A program made the translations under genes and the position numbers. The notes below the pieces were generated by a model. That model was not told the origin of the DNA and ran no database searches. It worked only from the letters and a program-made list of their open reading frames with translations. From Phreatobacter sp. (GTDB lineage: Bacteria; Pseudomonadota; Alphaproteobacteria; Rhizobiales; Phreatobacteraceae), in NCBI RefSeq assembly GCF_016793595.1, contig NZ_JAEULY010000002.1, positions 248,001 through 312,000 on the forward strand: a DNA stretch of 64,000 nucleotides. The letters are read 5' to 3'. Below are positions 7,842-16,718 of the stretch, piece after piece; position 1 is the first letter of the stretch; every line of letters begins with the position of its first letter.

Positions 7842-9685
7842 CACCCCTCCATTGCCTCCAGTTCGCCGATCAGGCGTTCGATGACGCCGAGCCCGCCCTG
7901 CCAGAAGACCGGGTCGCGCGCATCGAGGCCGAAGGGCGCCAGAACCTCGGAATGGTGCTTGGTGCCGCCGGCGGCCAGCATGGCGAGGTAGCGCTCCGCG
8001 AAGCCCTTGTCGGCCTTCTCGTAGACCGCATAGAGCGAGTTCACGAGGCAGTCGCCGAAGGCATAGGCGTAGACATAGAACGGCGAGTGGATGAAGTGGG
8101 GGATATAGGCCCAGAAAGTCTCGTAGCCGGGCTTCAGCTCGATGGCCGGGCCGAGGCTCTCGCCCTGCACGCTCATCCAGGCCGCGGAAATGTCGTCGGC
8201 GGTGAGCTCGCCGTCCTTGCGGGCGATGTGGATCTTCCGCTCGTAGGAATAGAAGGCGATCTGGCGCACGACCGTATTGATCATGTCCTCGACCTTCGAG
8301 GCGAGCAGGGCCTTTTTCTGGACCGGGTCGGTGGTGCTGGCGAGGATCGCCTTGAACGTCAGCATCTCGCCGAAGACGGATGCTGTCTCGGCCAGCGTCA
8401 GTGGGGTTGGCGCCATCAGCGCGCCGTTGGGGGCCGCCAGCACCTGATGGACGCCGTGGCCGAGTTCGTGGGCAAGGGTCATCACGTCGCGCGGCTTGCC
8501 CTGATAGTTGAGCAGCACGAACGGATGCGCGGACGGCACGGTCGGGTGTGCGAAGGCGCCCGGCGCCTTGCCGGGCCGCACCGGCGCGTCGATCCAGCTC
8601 TCGTCGAAGAAGCGCTTCGCGATGTTCGACAGTTCCGGCGAGAAGCCGGCATAGGCCGACAGCACAGTGTCGCGGGCGTCGGTCCAGGGGATCGTCCGCT
8701 GCTCGACCTTCGGCAGCGGCGCGTTGCGGTCCCAGTGCGGCAGCACGTCCTTGCCGAACCAGCGCGCCTTCAGCCTGTAGTAGCGGTGGGACAGACGCGG
8801 ATAGGCCTCGCGCACGGCGGCGACGAGCGCGTCGACCACCTCGCGCTCGACGCGATTCGCGAGGTGGCGGGAATCCGCGACATCCTCGAAGCCGCGCCAG
8901 CGGTCGGCGATCTCCTTGTCCTTCGCCAGCGTGTTGGTGATCAGCGAGAAGGTACGCAGATTGTCCTTGAAAGTGGCGGCGAGGGCCTCGGCCGCGGCGC
9001 GACGCTTCTCCTCCGCCGTGTCCTGCAACAGGTTCAGCGTCGGCTCCAGCGGCAGTCTTTCGCCGTCGATCTCGAAGCGAAGGCCGGCGATGGTCTCGTC
9101 GAACAGGCGGTTCCAGGCCGCGCGGCCCGTGACGCTCTTCTCGTGGAACAGCTGCTCGACGCGATCCTCCAGCTGGAACGGCTTGTCCTTGCGGATGTCC
9201 TCCAGCCAGGGCCGGTAATGGCCGAGGCGCGGCTCGGCCATGGCCTGGTCGATCAGGCTGTCGTCGATCCGGTTCAGTTCCAGCGTGAAGAACAGGAGAT
9301 GCGAGGAGATCGCGGTGATCTTCTCCTGAATGTCGCCGTAGAACTTGGCGCGCACGGGGTCGGTCGTGTCGCCGGCATAGACGAGGCCCGCGAACGAGGC
9401 GAGGCGGCCGAGCAGGTCCTCCAGCTTCTCGTAGCGGACCAGCGCGTCGGCGAGATCGGCCCCTGCCGACTTGCCGCGAGCCAGCCCTTCCAGCCGGCCC
9501 TTGTAGGTGTTTTCGAAGGCGATGGCCTCAGCCTCGGCGGCGTCGAGATCGGCGCGCACACCGGGTGCATCCATGCCGGCATAGAGCGCCGAGAGATCCC
9601 ATACCGGCAGCGGCCCGAGTTCGCGGTCGAGCCTGTCGCGGGCAGCCGCGCTCTTGGTAGCGGCATCCTGAAACGTGCGGCGCAT
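7841..9685 (-). CDS. pepF: Oligoendopeptidase F (M3 family metallopeptidase)
   Basis: 614 residues, normal for the M3B family. The zinc motif HELGH is at residues 406-410, with the downstream glutamate in LAETASVFGEML. It cleaves medium-size oligopeptides in the cytoplasm. The start is supported by GGGAGG six bases upstream of the ATG. The gene overlaps the small membrane-protein gene at its 3' end. No signal peptide. Confidence 0.95.
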   Translation of the reverse strand: MRRTFQDAATKSAAARDRLDRELGPLPVWDLSALYAGMDAPGVRADLDAAEAEAIAFENTYKGRLEGLARGKSAGADLADALVRYEKLEDLLGRLASFAGLVYAGDTTDPVRAKFYGDIQEKITAISSHLLFFTLELNRIDDSLIDQAMAEPRLGHYRPWLEDIRKDKPFQLEDRVEQLFHEKSVTGRAAWNRLFDETIAGLRFEIDGERLPLEPTLNLLQDTAEEKRRAAAEALAATFKDNLRTFSLITNTLAKDKEIADRWRGFEDVADSRHLANRVEREVVDALVAAVREAYPRLSHRYYRLKARWFGKDVLPHWDRNAPLPKVEQRTIPWTDARDTVLSAYAGFSPELSNIAKRFFDESWIDAPVRPGKAPGAFAHPTVPSAHPFVLLNYQGKPRDVMTLAHELGHGVHQVLAAPNGALMAPTPLTLAETASVFGEMLTFKAILASTTDPVQKKALLASKVEDMINTVVRQIAFYSYERKIHIARKDGELTADDISAAWMSVQGESLGPAIELKPGYETFWAYIPHFIHSPFYVYAYAFGDCLVNSLYAVYEKADKGFAERYLAMLAAGGTKHHSEVLAPFGLDARDPVFWQGGLGVIERLIGELEAMEG

Positions 9686-9818
9686 GACGGCCTCCCGCTG
9701 AAACCTTAGGAGAGGCCGATATGGGCAAATCCGCCGCCGTGATCAACGTGGCGGATGGTCCAAGACGGGTCTTGCCGCCCTTGGCGTTGCGCTTCTGCAA
9801 CGGCAGGCGGCGACGGCC

Positions 9819-10520
9819 TCAGCCGACGGCGGCGAGCGGCGGCGCTTGTGCCACGTCGGCGCCGAGCTTGCGGAACCTCACCAGCGAATAGACGCCGAGC
9901 GGGCCGACGAAGCTGCGGTCGACCACCTTGGCCCCGCCGTTCTTGTCCGCCCAGTCCTTCAGGCGCTGGAAGGGAAATTCCGGTCTCAGGCCGAACGTAT
10001 GCGCGTGTTTGGAGAACCAGCGCTCGACGGCGGCGGCGAGGCCCTTTTCGGAATAGAGGTGGTTGACGAGAATGATCTCGCCGCCCGGCCTGATCACACG
10101 CGCGCATTCGTCCAGAACCCGCTCGGGACGCTCCACCAGCGTGATGACGAACTGCGCCACCACGCAGTCGAACATGTTGTCGGGATAGGCGAGGTCGTGA
10201 GCGTCCATGACGCTGACCTCCTTCACATGGGGAAAGGCGCCGGTCGCGATGCGCTCGCGCGCCTTTGATATCATCGGCTCGGACAGGTCGATGCCATAGA
10301 TCTCGAAGCCGGGCCCGTAGTCCTGGAAGGACAGGCCCGTACCGACGCCGACCTCGAGAATGCGGCTGCCCGCCTGTTTCGCGGCCGCCGTCGCGGCGCG
10401 GCGCCCTTTTTCGAACAGCGGACCGCAAACCGCGTCGTAGATGGGCGCCCAGCGCGCATAGGCGCGCTCCATTGTGTCGCGGTCGAGATCCTTGCTCTCG
10501 CGGTCGAGGCCATGGGCCAT
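9819..10520 (-). CDS. Class I SAM methyltransferase, phosphatidylethanolamine N-methyltransferase-like (PmtA)
   Basis: 233 residues. It has a Rossmann SAM-binding motif ILEVGVGTGLSFQDY, an acidic loop GIDLSEPMI, and the motif VVAQFVITLVERPERVL that resembles Rhodobacter-type PmtA enzymes, which methylate phosphatidylethanolamine to phosphatidylcholine at the inner membrane. ATG at 10518-10520 has GGGAG six bases upstream; the frame's upstream extension is rejected. It is divergent from the plcP-like and agt-like genes, and PlcP in rhizobia degrades phosphatidylcholine, which supports a lipid role. Another lipid or quinone methyltransferase is possible. Confidence 0.75.
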   Translation of the reverse strand: MAHGLDRESKDLDRDTMERAYARWAPIYDAVCGPLFEKGRRAATAAAKQAGSRILEVGVGTGLSFQDYGPGFEIYGIDLSEPMISKARERIATGAFPHVKEVSVMDAHDLAYPDNMFDCVVAQFVITLVERPERVLDECARVIRPGGEIILVNHLYSEKGLAAAVERWFSKHAHTFGLRPEFPFQRLKDWADKNGGAKVVDRSFVGPLGVYSLVRFRKLGADVAQAPPLAAVG

Positions 10521-10588
10521 GATCTGCTCCCGTCGCGGCCGCGCCGAAGGAATCGGCAGCTCCAGATCGGCAGCGCTAGCAACGTCAT

Positions 10589-10606
10589 GCGACAGTCGGA
10601 CGACAG
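10589..10606 (-). promoter_or_regulatory. Putative Pho box (PhoB site)
   Basis: On the minus strand the 18 bases read CTGTCGT-CCGA-CTGTCGC, two 7-bp direct repeats with an 11-bp period. This is the layout of the PhoB box (consensus CTGTCAT-N4-CTGTCAT), with one mismatch in the first half and one or two in the second. It lies in the divergent region between the methyltransferase and the plcP-like gene. Confidence 0.5.
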
Positions 10607-10635
10607 CCCTTCGTTGGGCCCGTTGGCCAGCGCCC

Positions 10636-10653
10636 GTGTCACAAAACGACAAC
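10636..10653 (+). promoter_or_regulatory. Weak second Pho-box-like sequence ahead of plcP
   Basis: Reads GTGTCAC-AAAA-CGACAAC on the plus strand: a good first half and A-rich spacer but a poor second half. It ends 46 bp before the plcP-like start. Reported as supporting the stronger site nearby; on its own it is weak. Confidence 0.25.
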
Positions 10654-10699
10654 GGGAATCTGCTGTTGGTCCCCGCGACACGAAGTCTCGCGGAGCCGG

Positions 10700-11527
10700 A
10701 TGATGGCCGAGAAGCGCCACAGGGCGATGTTCATTTCAGACGTGCATCTGGGCGCGCGGGGCTGCCAGGCGGCCCTTCTGATCGACTTTCTCCGCCACAA
10801 CGAGGCTGACGTCGTCTATCTCGTCGGTGACATCGTCGATGGCTGGCAGCTCCGGCGCGGCTGGCACTGGCCGCAGGCGCACAACGACGTGGTGCAGAAG
10901 CTTCTGCGCGTGGTCCGCAAGGGTAGCCAGATCATCTACCTGCCGGGCAACCACGACGAGTTCATGCGCGACTATTTCGGCACGCATTTCGGCGGCATCG
11001 AGGTGATGGATCAGATCGTTCACGAGGCAGCCGACGGCCGGCGCTTCCTTGTCATCCACGGCGACTGTTTCGACGTGGTGGTGATGCACGCCCGCTGGCT
11101 CGCCCATCTTGGCGACTGGGCCTATGACGCCGCGCTCTATTGCAACCGCTGGGTCAATTTCTTCCGCCGCAAGCTGGGTCTCACCTACTGGTCGCTATCG
11201 GCTTGGGCGAAGCTCAAGGTCAAGAAGGCCGTCAACTTCATCGGCGCCTTCGAGGAGGCGCTGTCGACCGAGGCCAGGCGCCAGAAGGTGGACGGGGTGA
11301 TCTGCGGCCACATCCATCATGCCGCGATCAAGGACCAGGCCGGCATCCGTTACATGAATTGCGGCGACTGGGTGGAGAGCTGCACGGCTCTCGTCGAGAG
11401 CTATGACGGGCGGTTCGAGATCGTCCGCTGGACCGCGTTGAAGACCGAGCCCGCCCCGGCGACGGAAGACGAGTCGTTCGTCGATATCCCGCTCGTCCTG
11501 CCGGGCCGTCGGAAGGTCAGCGCCTAA
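10700..11527 (+). CDS. plcP: PlcP-type metallophosphoesterase (phospholipase C of lipid remodelling)
   Basis: 275 residues of the calcineurin-like family COG2908. Metal motifs: SDVHLG (residues 13-18), GDIVDGW (43-49), GNHDE (83-87), IHGD (119-122) and GHIHH (203-207). General annotation would be a UDP-2,3-diacylglucosamine diphosphatase-like protein, but the HLGARGCQA opening, the KAVNFIGAFEEAL segment and especially the adjacent Agt-type glycosyltransferase match PlcP, the phospholipase C of rhizobia and marine alphaproteobacteria that releases diacylglycerol from phospholipids during phosphate starvation. Two adjacent ATG codons (10700, 10703) could start it. A true LpxH role is the alternative. 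Confidence 0.75.
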   Translation: MMAEKRHRAMFISDVHLGARGCQAALLIDFLRHNEADVVYLVGDIVDGWQLRRGWHWPQAHNDVVQKLLRVVRKGSQIIYLPGNHDEFMRDYFGTHFGGIEVMDQIVHEAADGRRFLVIHGDCFDVVVMHARWLAHLGDWAYDAALYCNRWVNFFRRKLGLTYWSLSAWAKLKVKKAVNFIGAFEEALSTEARRQKVDGVICGHIHHAAIKDQAGIRYMNCGDWVESCTALVESYDGRFEIVRWTALKTEPAPATEDESFVDIPLVLPGRRKVSA

Positions 11528-11538
11528 GGAGACCGGCC

Positions 11539-12555
11539 ATGCGTCTTGCGATCGCCACCGATGCCTGGGACCCGCAGGTCAATGGCGTGATGCGCTCGCT
11601 GAAGGAGACTGCGGCGGCGCTTCCTGCGCTCGGCATCGAGCCGCATTTCGTCACGCCCGAGGGACTGCCGAGCCTGCCGCTGCCGACCTATCCGGACATC
11701 CGCGTCGCCATCGGGGCGGGGCCGGCCGTCGCGGAGCGGCTGGACCGGCTCGCCCCCGAAGCGGTGCATGTCGCGACGGAGGGAACGATCGGCCATGCGG
11801 CGCGTCGCTGGTGCCTGGTCCACGGCCTGCCGTTCACGACCAGCTACCACACGCGCTATCCGGAATATGTTCGCGCTCGCGCGCCGATCCCGGAAGCCTG
11901 GACCTATGCCTGGTTGCGCCGCTTCCACGAGGCCGCCGCCCGTACGCTGGTGCCAACGGAGACGATGCGCCGCGAGCTTGCGGCGTGGGGTTTCGCCAAT
12001 CTCGCGGTGTGGGCGCGCGGCGTCGATACGACGCTGTTCCGGCCGCGTCCGGGCATTGCGTTCGACTATCCGCGACCGTTGATGCTGACGGTCGGGCGGC
12101 TGGCGGTGGAGAAGAACGTCGAGGCCTTCCTGTCGCTCGACCTTTCGGGCACCAAGGTCGTCGTCGGTGACGGCCCGCAGCGCGCCGAACTGGAACGGCG
12201 GTTTCCCGGCGCGGTCTTCCTGGGGATGAAGACCGGCGAGGCGCTGGCGGAAATCTACGCTGCGGCCGACGTTTTCGTCTTCACCAGCCGCACCGACACC
12301 TATGGCAATGTGATGCAGGAGGCGCTGGCATCCGGGGTGCCGGTTGCGGCCTTTCCGGTTCCGGGCCCACTCGACGTGCTGACGGAGGCGGGGATCGGCG
12401 CGCTCGACGACGACCTCGCCGTCGCGATCCGTCAGGCATTGACGCTGGACGGAGCCCGCTGCCGGGCCGTCGCCGAGGGGCGGACCTGGGCCGCCGCCGC
12501 TGCCCAGTTCGCGGCCGCCCTCGCGCCCTTCTCGCGCCGCGAGCGGGCGGCCTGA
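11539..12555 (+). CDS. GT4 glycosyltransferase, Agt-like glycosyl-diacylglycerol synthase
   Basis: 338 residues. N-terminal TDAWDPQVNGVMRSL and TSYHTRYPEYVRAR are typical of GT4 enzymes acting on diacylglycerol or phosphatidylinositol. The donor-binding half has VGRLAVEKNVEAF, VVGDGP and the TDTYGNVMQEALASG loop with its conserved glutamate. It starts 11 bp after plcP and must be co-transcribed. In Agrobacterium and marine bacteria the homologue next to plcP (Agt) transfers glucuronic acid or glucose onto the diacylglycerol made by PlcP. The sugar donor cannot be read from sequence. Confidence 0.78.
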   Translation: MRLAIATDAWDPQVNGVMRSLKETAAALPALGIEPHFVTPEGLPSLPLPTYPDIRVAIGAGPAVAERLDRLAPEAVHVATEGTIGHAARRWCLVHGLPFTTSYHTRYPEYVRARAPIPEAWTYAWLRRFHEAAARTLVPTETMRRELAAWGFANLAVWARGVDTTLFRPRPGIAFDYPRPLMLTVGRLAVEKNVEAFLSLDLSGTKVVVGDGPQRAELERRFPGAVFLGMKTGEALAEIYAAADVFVFTSRTDTYGNVMQEALASGVPVAAFPVPGPLDVLTEAGIGALDDDLAVAIRQALTLDGARCRAVAEGRTWAAAAAQFAAALAPFSRRERAA

Positions 12556-12562
12556 CCGGCGA

Positions 12563-12991
12563 TCATAGCGGGTTGGTGAAGACGAAGGGGACGCCCGAGA
12601 GGATCAGGAAGAACTGCGCGGCATTGTAGGCCATGCCGCGCCAGTGGAGCCGCCGCAATTCGCGCACGGCTCCGGCCTCACCCGCATCCCGCGCCCGGAT
12701 CTGGGTGTCGAGCTGGCCGAGGAACCATTGCCGGGCGTAGACGGCGAGCGCGGCGATGATGCCGATGGCGATGGCGACGAGCGGCCGGCCCGCCACGAGG
12801 AAGGCGATCGTGCCGATGGCGCAGACGATGGATACCGCCCGGAAATGGAAGCTGAACAGGCTCCGCAGCAACCAGGTGACGACCGGATCCTCCAGCTTGG
12901 CCAGCAGGAAGGTTGGCGAGGCGATGAAGAAATAGAGCATCGGGAACAGCAGAATGATGGTGGCTGCCAGCGAGAAGCCGTCTGCAGTCAT
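12563..12991 (-). CDS. Hypothetical integral membrane protein
   Basis: 142 residues, family not recognised. About four hydrophobic helices are visible (near residues 8-30, 50-66, 68-84 and 120-140), with a short charged cytoplasmic loop RARDAGEAGAVRELRRLHWRG between the last two. ATG at 12989-12991 is preceded by GAGGGG. It converges on the agt-like gene with 7 bp between stops. No function can be inferred. Confidence 0.75.
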   Translation of the reverse strand: MTADGFSLAATIILLFPMLYFFIASPTFLLAKLEDPVVTWLLRSLFSFHFRAVSIVCAIGTIAFLVAGRPLVAIAIGIIAALAVYARQWFLGQLDTQIRARDAGEAGAVRELRRLHWRGMAYNAAQFFLILSGVPFVFTNPL

Positions 12992-13151
12992 GGCACGCCC
13001 CTCTCACAGGTTGGGCAAACGCCGGTCCGGGCGAGCATGATACGCCCGCCGGAGCCACCGGCCATTAGGCTTTCGTCGCGTGGATTCATGTTGCTCGTTG
13101 TGGATGCCGGGATGCGGTCGCGACAGGTCTGACCCGTTTGGGGCCGTGCCG

Positions 13152-13177
13152 TTACCCACCCGTTAACCCGCCCTTAA
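13152..13177 (+). promoter_or_regulatory. Overlapping CtrA-type boxes (TTAC-N7-TTAA-N7-TTAA)
   Basis: Three half-sites spaced exactly 11 bp apart: TTAC at 13152, TTAA at 13163, TTAA at 13174. The last two form a perfect TTAA-N7-TTAA CtrA consensus. The site is about 55 bp before the start of the sigma-54 regulator gene, and a GATTC (GANTC, CcrM) site follows just downstream. TTAA is rare in this high-GC DNA. Confidence 0.65.
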
Positions 13178-13232
13178 GCGGCTGCGACCACCCTCTCCCG
13201 ATTCGAGACATCCGCATTCGGGAGTGCATGCC

Positions 13233-14714
13233 GTGACCACCGTTCTGATCTGCGACGACGATCCGGTCCAGCGTCGGCTGGTGGAGGCCATGGTCCGCAA
13301 GTTCGGCTACGAGCCGCGCCTGTGCGAGAACGGCGAGCAGGCGATGCGGGTGCTGTCGGAGGAGGGCGACAGCATCGATCTGGTGCTTCTCGATCTGGTC
13401 ATGCCCGAACGCGACGGCATGGGCGTGCTCGCCGCCATGCGCGAGGAGGGCATCGCCAAGCCGGTCATCGTGCAGACCAGCCAGGGCGGGATCGACACGG
13501 TCGTCAACGCCATGCGGGCGGGCGCGACCGACTTCGTGGTGAAGCCGGTCGGCGCGGAACGTCTCGCCGTCTCCATCAAGAACGCCCTCAAGACAGAGGC
13601 GCTCGTCGCCGAGGTACAGCGCCTCAAGCGCAAGGCCGAGGGCACGATGACCTTCAAGGACATCGTCACCCGCTCACCGCGGATGCAGCCCTTGCTGAAA
13701 ATGGCCGAGAAGGCGGCGGGATCGATGATTCCGGTGATGATCGAGGGCGAGAGCGGCGTCGGCAAGGAACTGCTTGCGCGCGCCATCGCGGGCTCGGGCG
13801 AGCGGCGTTCGAAGCCGTTCGTGGCGGTCAATTGCGGCGCCATCCCGCAGAACCTCGTCGAGAGCATTCTGTTCGGCCACGAGAAGGGCGCCTTCACGGG
13901 AGCGACCGACAAGCATACCGGCAAGTTCGTCGAGGCCCATGGCGGCACGCTGTTCCTCGACGAGGTCGGCGAACTGCCGCTGGAGACGCAGGTGAAGCTC
14001 CTGCGTGCCATCCAGGAGGGCGAGGTCGACCCCGTTGGCGCCAAGCGCAGCGTCAAGGTCGACATCCGCCTGATCTCGGCGACCAACCGCGACCTGATCA
14101 AGGCTGTGAAGGAAGGGCGCTTCCGCGAGGATCTCTATTACCGGCTCTGCGTGTTCCCGATGACGCTGCCGCCGCTGCGCGAGCGCGCGGACGACATTCC
14201 CGATCTCGTCCGCCATTTCCTCGCCCGCATCGCGGCCGAGGAGGGCAAGCGCATCCGCGGCGTCCAGCCTACGGTGTTCGGGCTGCTCAATGCCTATCCC
14301 TGGCCGGGCAACGTCCGCCAGCTGGAAAATGCCGTGTTCCGCGCGGTGGTGCTCTGCGACGGCGACGAACTGTCGGTCGCGGACTTCCCGCAGATCGCGG
14401 CGCAGGTCGATGGCTACGAGGTGGTGGTGCCGCTCGCGCCGCTGCCGGTCGTCGCCGCACCGGCGATACAGCCGACCACACAGGCGCAACCGGCGATGAT
14501 CATGCCGGGCGCATCGATCGCGCTGGTTGATCAAGCCGGCCATGTCCGCCCCATGGAGCAGATCGAGACCGAAGCTCTGCGTTTCGCCATCGATCACTAT
14601 CGCGGTCAGATGTCGCAGGTTGCGCGCCGGCTCGGCATCGGCCGTTCGACGCTCTACCGCAAACTCAAGGATCTCGGGCTCGAGGAAGCGGGTGACGTGC
14701 CGGAGGAGGTGTGA
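13233..14714 (+). CDS. Sigma-54-dependent response regulator (NtrC family)
   Basis: 493 residues in three domains: receiver (1-120, phosphorylated Asp54 in [11 protein letters not shown], Lys in VVKPV), AAA+ sigma-54 activator (about 145-375; Walker A GESGVGKE, sigma-54 loop GAFTGA at 219-224, Walker [12 protein letters not shown]), and a Fis-type helix-turn-helix at the C-terminus ([19 protein letters not shown]). It activates sigma-54 promoters when phosphorylated. The open frame starts at GTG 13224, but GGGAG sits eight bases before the in-frame GTG at 13233, giving [10 protein letters not shown], so that start is preferred. No cognate histidine kinase is adjacent. A CtrA-type box upstream suggests cell-cycle or flagellar control. 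Confidence 0.92.
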   Translation: MTTVLICDDDPVQRRLVEAMVRKFGYEPRLCENGEQAMRVLSEEGDSIDLVLLDLVMPERDGMGVLAAMREEGIAKPVIVQTSQGGIDTVVNAMRAGATDFVVKPVGAERLAVSIKNALKTEALVAEVQRLKRKAEGTMTFKDIVTRSPRMQPLLKMAEKAAGSMIPVMIEGESGVGKELLARAIAGSGERRSKPFVAVNCGAIPQNLVESILFGHEKGAFTGATDKHTGKFVEAHGGTLFLDEVGELPLETQVKLLRAIQEGEVDPVGAKRSVKVDIRLISATNRDLIKAVKEGRFREDLYYRLCVFPMTLPPLRERADDIPDLVRHFLARIAAEEGKRIRGVQPTVFGLLNAYPWPGNVRQLENAVFRAVVLCDGDELSVADFPQIAAQVDGYEVVVPLAPLPVVAAPAIQPTTQAQPAMIMPGASIALVDQAGHVRPMEQIETEALRFAIDHYRGQMSQVARRLGIGRSTLYRKLKDLGLEEAGDVPEEV

Positions 14715-14854
14715 CTGCGAAGCCTCGCCGCCAGCTTTTCGGCGGCGATAAAGCCTTCGTGGGTTGATCGGCGCGACGGCGCGTGGTCGAAAAACGAGCA
14801 CATCGAGGAGGGGGCGGTCCGTCGCGGATTCGCCGACGGATTGAAGGGGACACG

Positions 14855-16498
14855 ATGCATATGCGGTCGGTTTTCCTTGCTTGCGCCCTGATCGGTGCCG
14901 GAGGGCTGTCGGTTCACGCCGGTGAGGCCGACCGCTTCCGCCTGGCCGACTGGGAGGTCGAGGCCGCCGTTCCGCGGCCGCCGCTCGATGCCGTTGCGCC
15001 GCTGAGCGCGCAGGTCTTCGGGCTCGAAGCCTTTCCGCAGTCGCCGATCCTCGCCGAGGCGCCCAACGCGGACGACGAAGCCCCTGAACACATCCAGGCC
15101 GCGCCGATCCCGCAGCCGACCGAAGCCGATTTCGCAGCGATCCCCGATGACCCGCCGAGCGTCGTCGAGAGCGGCAAGCCGGACCCCTCGATCACCGCCG
15201 AGCGTGTCGCCCAGCAACTGCGCATCCTGCTCGCCCGGCCCGGCGGGGACCGCGCTCTGCAGCAGCAGTTCAACCCCTTCTATGCGACGCGCGGCTACGA
15301 GCCGCTCTTCGTCAGGGACGGCGTCATTTCCGAGCGCGGGCAGGCAGCGTTGACGCGCCTCGGCCAGGCGGGTGACGACGGGCTCGACGCGACTGCGTTC
15401 CAGGTGGCGCTGCCCGAGGGCGCGCGCAACGCCGAAAGCGTCGCCCGGCTGGAACTGGCTCTGGCGCGCGCCGTCGCTCTCTATGCCTCTCAGGCGTCCG
15501 GCGGCCGTACCGATGCCAAGCGGCTTTCGGGCTATTTCGACGTCTCGCCGCCGCGCATCGAGACGGCGGCGGCCCTTGCCGCTGTCGCTCGCGCCGATCG
15601 TGTCGCGGTCGCGCTGGATGCGTTCAACCCGCCGCATGCCGGTTTCCGCCAGCTCCGCGCCAAGCTGATTGAAATGCGCGGCGAGCGCCGCGAGATGACC
15701 GCGACCGACCAGACCCGCCGGCACGCGCTGCGCGAGCGCGACCTCATCGCCAATCTGGAGCGCTGGCGCTGGCTGCCGCGCGAGCTCGGCCAGACCCATA
15801 TCTGGGTCAATTCGCCCGAGGCGCACATCAACGTGGTGCGCGGCAACGAGGTCATTCACCAGACCCGCGCCGTTGTCGGCCGGGCGGAGACGCAGACTCC
15901 GGTCTTCTCCGACTCGATGAGCTTCATCGTCTTCAACCCGTCCTGGTATGTGCCGCTGTCCATCGTCCGCCGTTCGATGGTCGGTCCCGCCAGCCGCAAC
16001 GGCGGCGGCTATTTCGCCCGTCGCGGCATCCAGGTGACCCAGGGCGGCCGGCAGGTCGATGCCTCGACCATCAACTGGTCCTCGGCCAATGTCGGCCGCT
16101 ACTCGTTCCGCCAGCCGCCGGGCACGGCGAACGCACTCGGCCGCATGAAGTTCATGTTCCCGAACCGCCACGCGATCTATCTGCACGACACGCCCTCGCG
16201 CGGCGATTTCGGTCGCGCCGGCCGGACGCTGTCGAACGGCTGCGTGCGGGTGCAGAATCCGGAAGAGCTGGCCGAGATGCTGCTCAACCTCGGCATGCCC
16301 GGCGAGACCTGGACGATCCAGCGCATCCGCGGCCTCTACGGCCCCGGCGAGCGCACCGTGCGGTTCCGCCAGCAGATTCCGATCCACCTCGTCTATTTCA
16401 CGATGACAGTGGATACATCCGGGGCGCTCGTTGAACTGCCGGATGTCTACGGCCACAATGCGCGGGTTCGCGCCGCCCTGACGGGAACGCGCGGTTAA
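14855..16498 (+). CDS. L,D-transpeptidase, YcbB/YkuD type
   Basis: 547 residues. A signal peptide (MHMRSVFLACALIGAGGLSVHA) leads to a poorly conserved linker, a peptidoglycan-associated middle region, and a YkuD catalytic domain. Catalytic residues: His444 in YLHDTPSRGDFG and Cys463 in SNGCVRV. It forms 3-3 (or 1-3) cross-links in periplasmic peptidoglycan. ATG at 14855 has AAGGGGA upstream; the open frame from 14783 is rejected because it would bury the signal peptide. The next gene encodes another envelope protein (DUF882). Confidence 0.93.
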   Translation: MHMRSVFLACALIGAGGLSVHAGEADRFRLADWEVEAAVPRPPLDAVAPLSAQVFGLEAFPQSPILAEAPNADDEAPEHIQAAPIPQPTEADFAAIPDDPPSVVESGKPDPSITAERVAQQLRILLARPGGDRALQQQFNPFYATRGYEPLFVRDGVISERGQAALTRLGQAGDDGLDATAFQVALPEGARNAESVARLELALARAVALYASQASGGRTDAKRLSGYFDVSPPRIETAAALAAVARADRVAVALDAFNPPHAGFRQLRAKLIEMRGERREMTATDQTRRHALRERDLIANLERWRWLPRELGQTHIWVNSPEAHINVVRGNEVIHQTRAVVGRAETQTPVFSDSMSFIVFNPSWYVPLSIVRRSMVGPASRNGGGYFARRGIQVTQGGRQVDASTINWSSANVGRYSFRQPPGTANALGRMKFMFPNRHAIYLHDTPSRGDFGRAGRTLSNGCVRVQNPEELAEMLLNLGMPGETWTIQRIRGLYGPGERTVRFRQQIPIHLVYFTMTVDTSGALVELPDVYGHNARVRAALTGTRG

Positions 16499-16509
16499 CC
16501 GTCCGTTTA
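16495..16509 (+). promoter_or_regulatory. CtrA-type box between transpeptidase and DUF882 genes
   Basis: TTAA-N7-TTTA (seven of eight consensus bases) overlapping the TAA stop of the L,D-transpeptidase gene, about 210 bp before the DUF882 start. Partial overlap with coding sequence makes chance more likely than at the upstream site. Confidence 0.35.
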
Positions 16510-16718
16510 CTCCATGCCACGGGAGGCGACGTGGTCCGGCATGATTTCGCCACAGTTCGTTCATACCCCTCACGCGTCCGTGAGCAGGGTCATGGTTTTC
16601 GACTCGTCGACGGGACTCAGGGTTCTTTAACCGATCCTGACGATGATACGTTCACCACGAGCCGGGTTTGGTCCGGCGAAGAAACATCCTTCGTCAGAGA
16701 ATAGAGACCTGTAGCATA

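Noticed and set aside
10700-11527. Calling the COG2908 protein LpxH outright
   Set aside because: Motifs alone cannot separate LpxH from PlcP, and the adjacent Agt-type glycosyltransferase and Pho-like box favour PlcP.
14654-16573. 639-codon minus-strand frame opposite the L,D-transpeptidase gene
   Set aside because: Shadow of a clearly coding plus-strand gene with intact catalytic motifs; no motif of its own.
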